Source of the DNA: Rhizobium sophorae
GTDB taxonomy: Bacteria; Pseudomonadota; Alphaproteobacteria; Rhizobiales; Rhizobiaceae
Length of the DNA: 64,000 bases
Direction: 5' to 3'
NCBI RefSeq assembly: GCF_013087515.1
Contig: NZ_JABFCN010000055.1
Span: forward strand, 62,001-126,000
Part shown: positions 18,028 to 26,459 of the stretch, one piece after another
How the letters are laid out: each line of letters opens with the position of its first letter
How positions within the stretch are numbered: the first letter of the stretch is position 1
Notes under the pieces: model-generated
Seen by the model: only the letters and a program-made list of their open reading frames with translations
What the model was told of the DNA's origin: nothing
The model's database searches: none
Made by a program: the position numbers and the translations under genes

Positions 18028-18732
18028 ATGAAAGATCGCATGACACCGGCAGTCCGGATGACGGGGCATACGCAGCGCGGCCAATGCGCCAAGCGCATGT
18101 CGATCCTTGATTCCGCGGCCGACGTATTCTGCCGCCAGGGTTTTGCCGGCGCCAGCATCGACGAGATCGCCGCCGTCGCCTGCGTCTCGCGCCAGACGAT
18201 CTACAATCACTATCGCGAGAAGGAAACGCTGTTCGTCGCCGTCGTCGAAGACGTCATGAACCGCGCCAACGCCATGCTCTTCTCGGTACTGTCATCGTTC
18301 CCTGACAGCACCGACGATCTGGAAGACGAGCTGACGGCTTTCGCCGTGCGCCTCAACAAGAACTGCATCTGCAACCACGACGGAAAATTCCTGCGCAAGC
18401 TGGTGCAGACCGAAGGCGAGCGATATCCGCACCTCTTCGAAAGCTGGCGCCAGCAGGGGCCAGGCAAGCTGATCACGGCACTTTCCGCACTTTTCGGGCG
18501 GCTTGCCCATAAGGGCGCGCTCGCCATCGACGATTTCGACGTCGCCGCGAGGCAGTTCGTGGCGCTCGGCAATGCCGATCTGCAGATGATGATCCTTCTC
18601 GGCGGCACACCCACCGATGAAGAGCTGGAAAAGGCGGCGCGCAACGCCGTCCGTACCTTTCTCAAGGCCTATGGCAGGCCGGCGGCCGAAAAGGCAGGCC
18701 ATCCGCCACAGTTCGCGGCCATGTCCGGCTGA
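18028..18732 (+). CDS. TetR/AcrR-family regulator
   Basis: This 234-residue TetR-type repressor has its helix-turn-helix in about residues 25-70: ILDSAADVFCRQGFAGASID, then EIAAVACVSRQTIYNHYREKETLF. A C-terminal helical domain of the AcrR_C type follows (CNHDGKFLRKLVQTEGERYPHLF). An ATG at 18028 is used; a TTG-initiated frame opens at 17992. It is divergent from the Bcr/CflA pump, the usual arrangement of a local efflux repressor whose ligand is the exported compound. Confidence 0.87.
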   Translation: MKDRMTPAVRMTGHTQRGQCAKRMSILDSAADVFCRQGFAGASIDEIAAVACVSRQTIYNHYREKETLFVAVVEDVMNRANAMLFSVLSSFPDSTDDLEDELTAFAVRLNKNCICNHDGKFLRKLVQTEGERYPHLFESWRQQGPGKLITALSALFGRLAHKGALAIDDFDVAARQFVALGNADLQMMILLGGTPTDEELEKAARNAVRTFLKAYGRPAAEKAGHPPQFAAMSG

Positions 18733-18761
18733 TCAGGCCCTAGCGATCGGGCCCCGTCCGA

Positions 18762-19202
18762 TCAGGCAAAGACCGTCATTTGTGAGGGTACGACCGCGAA
18801 CATGCCGACCCGGCGCGCGGCAAGATATTTCACCAGCTGTTCGACAACCGAAGGCATGACCGGCTTCTGGATCACGCCCACCGCGCCCTTGACGCCATCG
18901 GCGACGACTTCGGGATTGCCGGTCATGAAGACGACCGCAATGCCGTGCTCCTGGGCCAGCTGTCGGCCGATCTCAGGCCCGGTCGGGCCGTCGGCAAGAT
19001 TGACGTCGACGAAAGCGATGTCGGCAAGCGGCGCCAGCCGCAGCGCCTGTTCGCGATCATTCGCAAGGCCCGCAACCTGCATCCCCATGCCTTCCACCGT
19101 CGCCTCGAGATCGAGGGCGATCAGGAATTCATCTTCGACGATCAATACTCTCTGTTTCATGAGATCATCTCGTTGCCAGCGCCGCACGACATTGGTGGCC
19201 AT
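18762..19202 (-). CDS. Single-domain response regulator (receiver only)
   Basis: The 146-residue protein is essentially one receiver domain: acidic pair in LIVEDEFLIALDLE, phosphoacceptor aspartate in AFVDVNLADG, threonine in VFMTGNPE, and lysine in VIQKPV. There is no output domain. The start at 19202 has AAGGGG 8 bases upstream; a start at 19160 (MKQRVLIVEDE) is the alternative. Such stand-alone receivers shuttle phosphate or act by protein contact. A GGAAC-N16-CGTT element upstream suggests expression in the general stress response. Confidence 0.85.
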   Translation of the reverse strand: MATNVVRRWQRDDLMKQRVLIVEDEFLIALDLEATVEGMGMQVAGLANDREQALRLAPLADIAFVDVNLADGPTGPEIGRQLAQEHGIAVVFMTGNPEVVADGVKGAVGVIQKPVMPSVVEQLVKYLAARRVGMFAVVPSQMTVFA

Positions 19203-19280
19203 GATACGTCCCCTTGGTTACGCATAACTCGAAAGAGGTATCCGCTCCGGCAGTCTATCCGACGCGAAACTCATGGCAGT

Positions 19281-19305
19281 AACGGGCAAGTGGACGATAT
19301 GTTCC
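19281..19305 (-). promoter_or_regulatory. Candidate EcfG (general stress) promoter of the receiver gene
   Basis: On the minus strand GGAAC (19305-19301) is followed by 16 bases and CGTT (19284-19281), matching the EcfG/RpoE2 consensus. It lies about 80 bases upstream of the start codon at 19202 and points towards it. Confidence 0.6.
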
Positions 19306-19466
19306 GCGGTGGAACGCCGTTTATTCTATTTAACACATTGTTAACGTTGACAAATTCTTAAGAATAAAGAACATGAAGAAAAAAGGCGGCACCCGATCGT
19401 GCTCAGTATCAACTGCGCGCCTTCTGGATGGGGACGCGATAAGGCGGTATTCGCCATTCTGTGAGC

Positions 19467-20024
19467 ATGAAGATGAGGGTCAGGTTGAGAAACAAATTTG
19501 TCATTTTAACCGCCGTCGTCGTCAGCTTGTTCGCTTACACGAAATTGATGGCCAGGATCGGCGCAGGCTCACCACCTCCAGATGCGCCGTTGGAGCAACA
19601 GGCTGACCTCATTCGCGTTTATAAAGCCGAACGTCGCATGGTCCTTCTCAGAGGGGATACCCCCATCTCAACATACCGGATCTCTCTTGGACAGGCTGCC
19701 GATGAGGGTCCCAAGCAACGAGAAGGTGACGAGAAAACACCTGAAGGGCGTTATGAAATAGACTGGCGAAATCCCAAGTCCATGGCGCATCTGAGCCTGC
19801 ACATTTCATATCCAGGCCCTGATGATCGGCGCAGCGCTGAAGCCGGTGGCTTTCCTCCCGGCGGCAATATCATGATCCACGGGCTTCCCAATGGCTGGGG
19901 CCTATTCGGAAACGCCCATCGACTGTGGGATTGGACGGATGGGTGTATCGCGGTCACCAATTCGGAGATGCGCGATATCTGGGCCCGCGTCCCAAACCAC
20001 ACGCCCATAGACATCATGCCCTGA
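19467..20024 (+). CDS. L,D-transpeptidase (YkuD domain), membrane-anchored
   Basis: This protein of about 185 residues has an N-terminal signal anchor (about 10-27) and a YkuD catalytic domain (about 47-184). The catalytic motif is present: H139 in NIMIHGLPN and C160 in WTDGCIAVTN, 21 residues apart, with threonine in place of the more usual serine before DGC. It should cross-link or anchor proteins to peptidoglycan in the periplasm through meso-diaminopimelate. GTG 19461, ATG 19467 and ATG 19473 are all possible starts; no strong Shine-Dalgarno separates them. It is transcribed away from the receiver gene and towards msrA. Confidence 0.87.
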   Translation: MKMRVRLRNKFVILTAVVVSLFAYTKLMARIGAGSPPPDAPLEQQADLIRVYKAERRMVLLRGDTPISTYRISLGQAADEGPKQREGDEKTPEGRYEIDWRNPKSMAHLSLHISYPGPDDRRSAEAGGFPPGGNIMIHGLPNGWGLFGNAHRLWDWTDGCIAVTNSEMRDIWARVPNHTPIDIMP

Positions 20025-20089
20025 ACTGTTGCGACGAACGCATGGCATCCCTGTGTTCAGAGCCGACAATCCAGGACCGACAAGATCGA

Positions 20090-20794
20090 TCAGCCCTTGA
20101 CCTTCATCACCAGGACCGGTTTGCCACGGTAGTCGGCGGGAAACAGCGACTTCAGGTTCTCGATTTTCGGCAGGTCGTTGTAGACGATATAGGGATAGGT
20201 CGGATTGAGCGTCAGGAAATCCTGATGATAGGCTTCGGCCGGGTAGAAACCTGTGGTTTCAGACACTTTGGTGACGATCGGCCGCGGGAAGACATGCGCC
20301 TTGTCGAGCTGGCTGATATAATTCTCGGCGACCTTGCGCTGCTCGGGATCGGAGACGAACAGCGCTGAACGGTACTGCGTTCCCCGGTCCGGACCCTGAA
20401 AATTCAGCTGCGTCGGGTTGTGCGCCACAGAGAAGAAGATCTGCAGCAACTTGCCGTAGGTGACCTGTTTCGGATCGAACTTCACCTGGACGGCTTCGGC
20501 ATGGCCTGTCGAGCCGGTGCTGACGGTTTCATACTGGGCCGTTTTGGCGTCGCCGCCGGCATAACCGGAGACGGCGCTCTCGACACCCTTCACGTGCTGG
20601 AAGACGCCCTGGACACCCCAGAAACAGCCGCCGGCGAAAATGGCAGTCTCGGTGCCCGAGCTGGCCACCTCGTCAACGGCCGGCGGCGGGATGACGACGG
20701 CATCCTCGGCCGCGTCCGCGGCACACACGCCGAGCGAGAATAGAGTGGCAGCAAGGAGCGCGGCAAGGCTCCTGCGGTGGGAAGACGGGGACAT
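20090..20794 (-). CDS. msrA: Periplasmic peptide-methionine (S)-S-oxide reductase
   Basis: MsrA reduces methionine-S-sulfoxide in proteins. The 234-residue protein carries a signal peptide (about 1-29, hydrophobic ALLAATLFSLGVCAADA) and then the MsrA domain with the catalytic motif GGCFWGV (C57), GHAEAVQV and the NPTQLNFQGPDRGTQYRS block. The C-terminus ends soon after PADYRGKPVLVM and contains no resolving cysteines of the GCG type, so the regeneration route is unclear. The exported form suggests repair of envelope proteins. It is divergent from the alpha-2-macroglobulin gene, another periplasmic protection function. Confidence 0.92.
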   Translation of the reverse strand: MSPSSHRRSLAALLAATLFSLGVCAADAAEDAVVIPPPAVDEVASSGTETAIFAGGCFWGVQGVFQHVKGVESAVSGYAGGDAKTAQYETVSTGSTGHAEAVQVKFDPKQVTYGKLLQIFFSVAHNPTQLNFQGPDRGTQYRSALFVSDPEQRKVAENYISQLDKAHVFPRPIVTKVSETTGFYPAEAYHQDFLTLNPTYPYIVYNDLPKIENLKSLFPADYRGKPVLVMKVKG

Positions 20795-20993
20795 GGCGCT
20801 ACCTCCTGCGGTCGCTCAAATCCTTGCGCATCCTTGCAAAAGCCGCAAATCACAAGGCGGTCACTCACGCCGATGTGACAGCCAGGCGAAAGCGCCTGTG
20901 CGAAGTTGAAACAGCGCTCGACTTGAGTTGACAATCTCGCGAGGAGTGAGGACAGTGCCCGCCGGTCAGAGCCAGCATTTCCGGGGGGAACCT

Positions 20994-23900
20994 ATGTCCG
21001 TGCGCTCGTTCTTCGCTTTCGCGACAATCGCATTTTCCATGATCGCCATCAGCTTTCCCGCCGTCGCTGCGGACACCAAGCGCGACATCCAGACGATCAA
21101 GGACGCCGATTTCTTCGGCTTCGATCTTCGCACCGAGCAGAACGTCTCGCTCGATCAGTGCAAGACCTCCTGCATCGGCGACAAGAGCTGCAAGGCCTTC
21201 ACCTACAATCCCAAGGTGAAATGGTGCTTCCTCAAATCTGATTTCAAGACGATGAACGCCTTCCCCGGCGCCATCGCCGGCAAGATCGTCGAAACGGCCG
21301 GCCAGCAGGAGCGGGATATAGGTGCTGCACCGCGCCTGACCTTCCTGAGCAACGATCTCATCCAGCACGCCCACGACTTCAAGGACAATCTTACCCTCGC
21401 CGACGACCAGCAGGGCCAGGGCGTCGACAGCCTGACGGCCAACGCCCGCCTCGACCTCACCGCCAACAACCTGGCCGACGCGCTGAAGTCCTTCCATGGG
21501 GCGCTGTCGATCACACCTGACGACGTCGATCTCTGGCTCGAAACCGCCCGCGCAGCTGCCTCGCTCGGCAGCGCCGAGAGCAACACGACGGGACAAGCGG
21601 TGGTCGACGCGCTGAACGGCTACGAGCTGACGCGCACCACCGCCAAGCGCGCCGAGGCGCTCGCCGTGCTCGCCAATGCATTGGAACGGAATGCCAACTA
21701 CCGCTCGGCGCTCGACGCCTACAAGGCGAGCCTGGCGCTTGTCGGCGCCAAGGATGTGCAAGCGGCCTACCTTCAGCTGAAATCGACGCAGGGCTTCCGC
21801 GTCACCGAACACACGGTCGATGCCGACAGCGCTACGCCGCGTGCCTGCGTCACCTTCTCCGAGGCGCTGGTCAAAACCACCGACTACACGCCCTTCGTGA
21901 CGCTGAACGGCGAAGCGCCGAAGGCGCTGGAAACCAAGAACAAACAGATCTGCGTCGAAGGACTGACGCATGGCCAGACCTACAAGATCGGCTTCCGTAC
22001 CGGCCTGCCTTCATCAGTCGACGAGGTGCTCGAAGCACCTGTCAGCATCGACGTCTATATCAAGGACCGCAGCCAGATGGTGCGTTTCACCGGCGACAGC
22101 TTCGTGCTGCCCTCGACGGCGCGCCGCGGCATCCCGATCGTTTCGGTCAACATGACCTCGGCCAACCTGAAGCTCTACCGCATCGGCGATCGTGCCATCG
22201 CGCCGCTGCTGACCAATTCGCAGTTCCTGTCCCAGCTCGACGGCTACAGCGCCCAGAACATCCAGGATCAGAACGGCGAACTCGTCTGGCAGGGCTCGAT
22301 CGACATCGCCAACGAGCTCAACAAGGACATCGTCACCAGCTTCCCGGTCGACGAGGCGCTGCCCGAGCGCAAGCCCGGCATCTATGTGATGACCGCAACG
22401 GCGGCAAACGGTCCGGCGCAAGAGTGGGATTCGCAGGCGACGCAATGGTTCCTGGTCTCCGATATCGGCGTCACCACCTATGCCGGCACCGATGGGCTCA
22501 ACGTCTTCACCCGCTCGCTCGCCTCGGCCAAGCCGATATCAGGCGTCGAACTGCAGCTACTTGCCAAGAACAATGAAGTGCTCGGCACCGCCACCACCGA
22601 CGAAAACGGCCGCGCCACCTTCACCGCCGGACTGATCCGCGGCACGGCGGCGCTGACGCCCGCCGTCATTGCCGCCAGGAACGGGACCTCGGACTACGTC
22701 TTCCTCGACATGACGCGCGCCGGCTTCGACCTTTCCGACCGTGGCGTGACCGGCCGCGCAGCACCCGGCGCGATCGACGTGCTGACCTACACCGAGCGTG
22801 GCATCTACCGCGCCGGCGAGACGGTGCATGCGCAGGCACTCGCCCGCGACACCGATGGCAACGCCATCGAGAACCTGCCGCTCACCTTCATCTTCAACCG
22901 CCCCGACGGTGTGGAAGACCGGCGGATCGTCAGCCAGACCAGCAATCTCGGCGGCTACTCCATCGATTTCCCGACCCAGGAAAACGCCATGCGCGGCACC
23001 TGGACGATGAACATCTATACCGATCCCAAGGGCAGCGCGATCGCCACCAAGAGTTTCCTCGTCGACGATTTCGTGCCCGATCGCACCGACATGGAGATCA
23101 AGACCGAGGCCAAGGAAGTCGGTCCGGATACGCCAGCGACGATCACGGTATCGGGCAAATATCTCTATGGCGCCCCGGCCGCCGGCCTGACGCTCGAAGG
23201 CGACGTCGTCGTCAAGCCGACGCGCGAGAGTGCTGCCTACAAGGGCTTCCTCTTCGGTCTCGCCGACGAAGAGGCGAGCGAGGATTCGCGTCAGCCGATC
23301 GACGGCCTGCCGGAACTCGACGAGAACGGCGAAGCCTCGACGGATCTGACCATCAGCGAGCTGCCGGCAACGACGCAACTGCTGAACGCCACCGTCTATA
23401 TGCGCATGCAGGAGGCGGGCGGCCGCGCCATCGAGCGCACTTTGACCATTCCGGTGAAGAACGAGAGGGCGTCGATCGGCATCAAGCCGGAATTTTCCGA
23501 CGAGTTGCCGGAGAACTCGATCGCCAACTTCACGGTGATCGGCGTCAATGCCGATGGACAGAAGCAGGAGGCGAAGGGCCTGCGCTGGAAATTCTATAGC
23601 CTCAATCGCGAATATCAGTGGTATCGCGAGGGAACGGCCTGGAAATACGAGCCGGTCTACACCGCCGAGCAGGTCTCCAACGGCAGCGTCGACGCGACGA
23701 TGGACGGCGGCAAGATCTCCGTGCCGGTTACCTGGGGCCGATATCGCCTCGAAGTGGAAAGCCCCGATGCCGACGGCCCGACCTCCAGCGTCGAATTCGA
23801 CGCCGGCTGGTTCGTGACCTCGACCTCGACCGAAACGCCCGACGGGCTTGAGATCGCCCTCGACAAGGATAGCTACAAGATCGGCGAAACGGCCAAGCTG

Positions 23901-26459
23901 AAAGTCACCTCGCGCTATGGCGGCGAGCTGATGGTGACGGCCGGCACCGAAAAGCTGGTTGCCGTACAGAACGCCACGATCGGTGAGACCGGCGGCGAGG
24001 TCGACATCCCCGTTACCTCAGACTGGGGTGCCGGCGCCTATGTGACGGCCACGCTCTTCCGCCCCGGCGACGCGCAGGACAGCCATATGCCGATGCGCTC
24101 GATCGGCATCAAATGGCTGAAAGTCGATCCCGAACAGCGCGCGCTGCAGGTGACGCTCGACGCGCCCGAAAAGATGCTGCCGCGCGGACCGTTGAATATT
24201 GGCCTGCAGGTGGCGGGCGCCGGCGCCAACGAGGATGCCTATGTGACGGTTGCCGCCGTCGATGTCGGCATTCTCAACCTGACGCGCTACGAACCGCCGA
24301 ACCCGGAGGACTGGTATTTCGGCCAGCGCCAGCTCGGCCTTGAAATTCGCGACCTCTATGGCCGCCTGATCGACGGCTCGCTGGGTGCGACCGGCAAACT
24401 CCGGACCGGCGGCGATGGCGGCGCCATCGCGCTGCAGGCAAGCCCGCCGACGCAGAAGCTCGTCGCCTTCTTCTCCGGGCCGGTCAAGCTCGACGCCGAA
24501 GGCAAGGCCAACGTCGCCTTCGACATTCCGCAATTCAACGGCACGGCGCGCGTCATGGCAGTCGCCTGGTCGAAATCAGGCGTCGGCCACGGCGTCAAGG
24601 ACGTCATCATCCGCGATCCTGTCGTGGTGACCGCAAGCCTGCCGAAGTTCCTCTCGCCTGGCGACAAAGCCAATCTGCGGCTCGACATCGCCAATACCGA
24701 TGCGCCGGCCGGCGACTACAAGCTGCAACTGACCGGCAATGATGCGGTTGGCATCGAGGAAGCGTCCGCCTCGCAGACGATCCGCCTCGAGGCCGGCGCG
24801 AAATCCGAACTGACGCTTTCGCTCACCGGCAAACAGCCGGGCGCCGGCAGCGTCTCGATCAACCTCTCCGACGCTTCCGGCCTTTCGCTCGACCAGACGG
24901 TCGACGTGCCGGTGCGACCGGCCTCCTTGCCGATCACCGAACGCAGGGTGCTGGCGCTGAAGCCCGGGGCAAAGCTCACCGTCGACAGGAACCTGCTCGC
25001 CGACAGCGTGCTGCCCGGCGCCTCGATCAGCGTCAACGTCACCCGTTCGGCCGCCTTCGACATCCCAGCCCTGCTGATGACGCTCGACCGCTATCCCTTC
25101 GGCTGCGCCGAGCAGACCACCAGCCGGGCGCTGCCGCTGCTCTACCTCGCCGAAGTGGCGAAGCAGGCGGGCATGGAAAGTGACGATGATGTGAAGAAGC
25201 GCGTGCAGGATGCGATCTACCGCGTGCTCTCCTATCAGGCCTCGGCCGGCAGCTTCGGTCTCTGGGGACCGGATTCGGGCGATGTCTGGCTCGATTCCTA
25301 CGTCACCGACTTCCTGACGCGGGCCCGTGAAATGAAATACGACGTGCCGGAAAGGGCTTTCGTGCAGGCGCTCGAAAACCTGCAGAACACGCTGTCCTAT
25401 ACCACCGACATCAAGGGCCAGGGCGACCAGATCGCCTATGCCATCTACGTCCTTGCCCGCAACAAGAAGGCCGCGATCAGCGATCTGCGCTACTATGCCG
25501 ATACGATGATCAACGACTTCCCGACGCCGCTCGCCAAGGCGCATATCGCCGCCGCGCTGGCGCTTTACGGCGATGCGCAGCGCTCGAAGAACATCTTCCT
25601 CGACGCGCTGCAGATGTCGGAGCAATCGATGGTGTCGCGCGTGAACCTGTCGCGCACCGACTATGGCACGATCCTGCGCGATGGTGCGGCGATCCTGGCG
25701 CTTGCTGCCGAAAGCCGGCCGGTACCACCCGTCATCCCGGAACTCGCCAAGGCGGTCGGCAAGGAATGGGAACGCAGCAAATACAAGAGCACGCAGGAAG
25801 AAACCTGGATGCTGCTTGCCGCGCGCGCCATCCAGGGCGGTGACGATGGCCTGAAGGTCGATGTCAATGGGGCCGCGCACACCGGCGCCTACATGGCACG
25901 CATGACCGGCGATGCGCTCGCCGACCATCCGCTGACGCTGACCAACCAGACCAACGACGCGGTTTCGGCTGTGGTCACCACCGTTGCCGCCCCGACCGTG
26001 CCGCTGCCGGCCGGCGGCGACGGCTTCATCATCGAGCGGACCTATTACACGCTCGACGGCGAGGAGGCGAATGTCAGCGAAGCGAAACAGAACGAACGCT
26101 ACGTCGTCGTCATCCATGTGCGCGAAACCAATGACTGGCCGTCGCGCATCGTCATCACCGACCTGCTGCCGGCCGGCTTCGAGATCGACAATCCCAATCT
26201 CGTCGACAGCGCCCAGATGACGAATTTCGATTGGATCGGCGAGATTTCCGCTGCCCATACCGAATTCCGCTACGACCGCTTCGTCGCCGCCTTCAACCGC
26301 GCAGCAGGTGACAACCGCGAATTCAACGTCGCCTATGTCGTGCGCGCCGTTACCCCCGGCACCTACGACCATCCGGCCGCCAGCGTCGAGGACATGTATC
26401 GTCCCGAGCTTTCGGCCCGCACGGCGACCGGCAAGATGGAGGTCGTGGCGGCGCAATAA
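20994..26459 (+). CDS. Bacterial alpha-2-macroglobulin with thioester and N-terminal PAN/Apple domain
   Basis: This 1821-residue secreted A2M (YfhM/ECAM type) is a periplasmic protease trap that protects the cell after envelope damage. After a signal peptide (about 1-25) it has a cysteine-containing PAN/Apple-like domain (about 30-100), then macroglobulin domains. The thioester motif GCAEQ is intact (residues 1370-1374, C1371 and Q1374), followed by the alpha/alpha thioester domain and a receptor-binding-like C-terminus ending in MYRPELSARTATGKMEV. The start at 20994 follows GGGGGGAA. Its stop overlaps the pbpC start by one base, the classic A2M-PbpC pairing, so the two are translationally coupled. 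Confidence 0.93.
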   Translation: MSVRSFFAFATIAFSMIAISFPAVAADTKRDIQTIKDADFFGFDLRTEQNVSLDQCKTSCIGDKSCKAFTYNPKVKWCFLKSDFKTMNAFPGAIAGKIVETAGQQERDIGAAPRLTFLSNDLIQHAHDFKDNLTLADDQQGQGVDSLTANARLDLTANNLADALKSFHGALSITPDDVDLWLETARAAASLGSAESNTTGQAVVDALNGYELTRTTAKRAEALAVLANALERNANYRSALDAYKASLALVGAKDVQAAYLQLKSTQGFRVTEHTVDADSATPRACVTFSEALVKTTDYTPFVTLNGEAPKALETKNKQICVEGLTHGQTYKIGFRTGLPSSVDEVLEAPVSIDVYIKDRSQMVRFTGDSFVLPSTARRGIPIVSVNMTSANLKLYRIGDRAIAPLLTNSQFLSQLDGYSAQNIQDQNGELVWQGSIDIANELNKDIVTSFPVDEALPERKPGIYVMTATAANGPAQEWDSQATQWFLVSDIGVTTYAGTDGLNVFTRSLASAKPISGVELQLLAKNNEVLGTATTDENGRATFTAGLIRGTAALTPAVIAARNGTSDYVFLDMTRAGFDLSDRGVTGRAAPGAIDVLTYTERGIYRAGETVHAQALARDTDGNAIENLPLTFIFNRPDGVEDRRIVSQTSNLGGYSIDFPTQENAMRGTWTMNIYTDPKGSAIATKSFLVDDFVPDRTDMEIKTEAKEVGPDTPATITVSGKYLYGAPAAGLTLEGDVVVKPTRESAAYKGFLFGLADEEASEDSRQPIDGLPELDENGEASTDLTISELPATTQLLNATVYMRMQEAGGRAIERTLTIPVKNERASIGIKPEFSDELPENSIANFTVIGVNADGQKQEAKGLRWKFYSLNREYQWYREGTAWKYEPVYTAEQVSNGSVDATMDGGKISVPVTWGRYRLEVESPDADGPTSSVEFDAGWFVTSTSTETPDGLEIALDKDSYKIGETAKLKVTSRYGGELMVTAGTEKLVAVQNATIGETGGEVDIPVTSDWGAGAYVTATLFRPGDAQDSHMPMRSIGIKWLKVDPEQRALQVTLDAPEKMLPRGPLNIGLQVAGAGANEDAYVTVAAVDVGILNLTRYEPPNPEDWYFGQRQLGLEIRDLYGRLIDGSLGATGKLRTGGDGGAIALQASPPTQKLVAFFSGPVKLDAEGKANVAFDIPQFNGTARVMAVAWSKSGVGHGVKDVIIRDPVVVTASLPKFLSPGDKANLRLDIANTDAPAGDYKLQLTGNDAVGIEEASASQTIRLEAGAKSELTLSLTGKQPGAGSVSINLSDASGLSLDQTVDVPVRPASLPITERRVLALKPGAKLTVDRNLLADSVLPGASISVNVTRSAAFDIPALLMTLDRYPFGCAEQTTSRALPLLYLAEVAKQAGMESDDDVKKRVQDAIYRVLSYQASAGSFGLWGPDSGDVWLDSYVTDFLTRAREMKYDVPERAFVQALENLQNTLSYTTDIKGQGDQIAYAIYVLARNKKAAISDLRYYADTMINDFPTPLAKAHIAAALALYGDAQRSKNIFLDALQMSEQSMVSRVNLSRTDYGTILRDGAAILALAAESRPVPPVIPELAKAVGKEWERSKYKSTQEETWMLLAARAIQGGDDGLKVDVNGAAHTGAYMARMTGDALADHPLTLTNQTNDAVSAVVTTVAAPTVPLPAGGDGFIIERTYYTLDGEEANVSEAKQNERYVVVIHVRETNDWPSRIVITDLLPAGFEIDNPNLVDSAQMTNFDWIGEISAAHTEFRYDRFVAAFNRAAGDNREFNVAYVVRAVTPGTYDHPAASVEDMYRPELSARTATGKMEVVAAQ

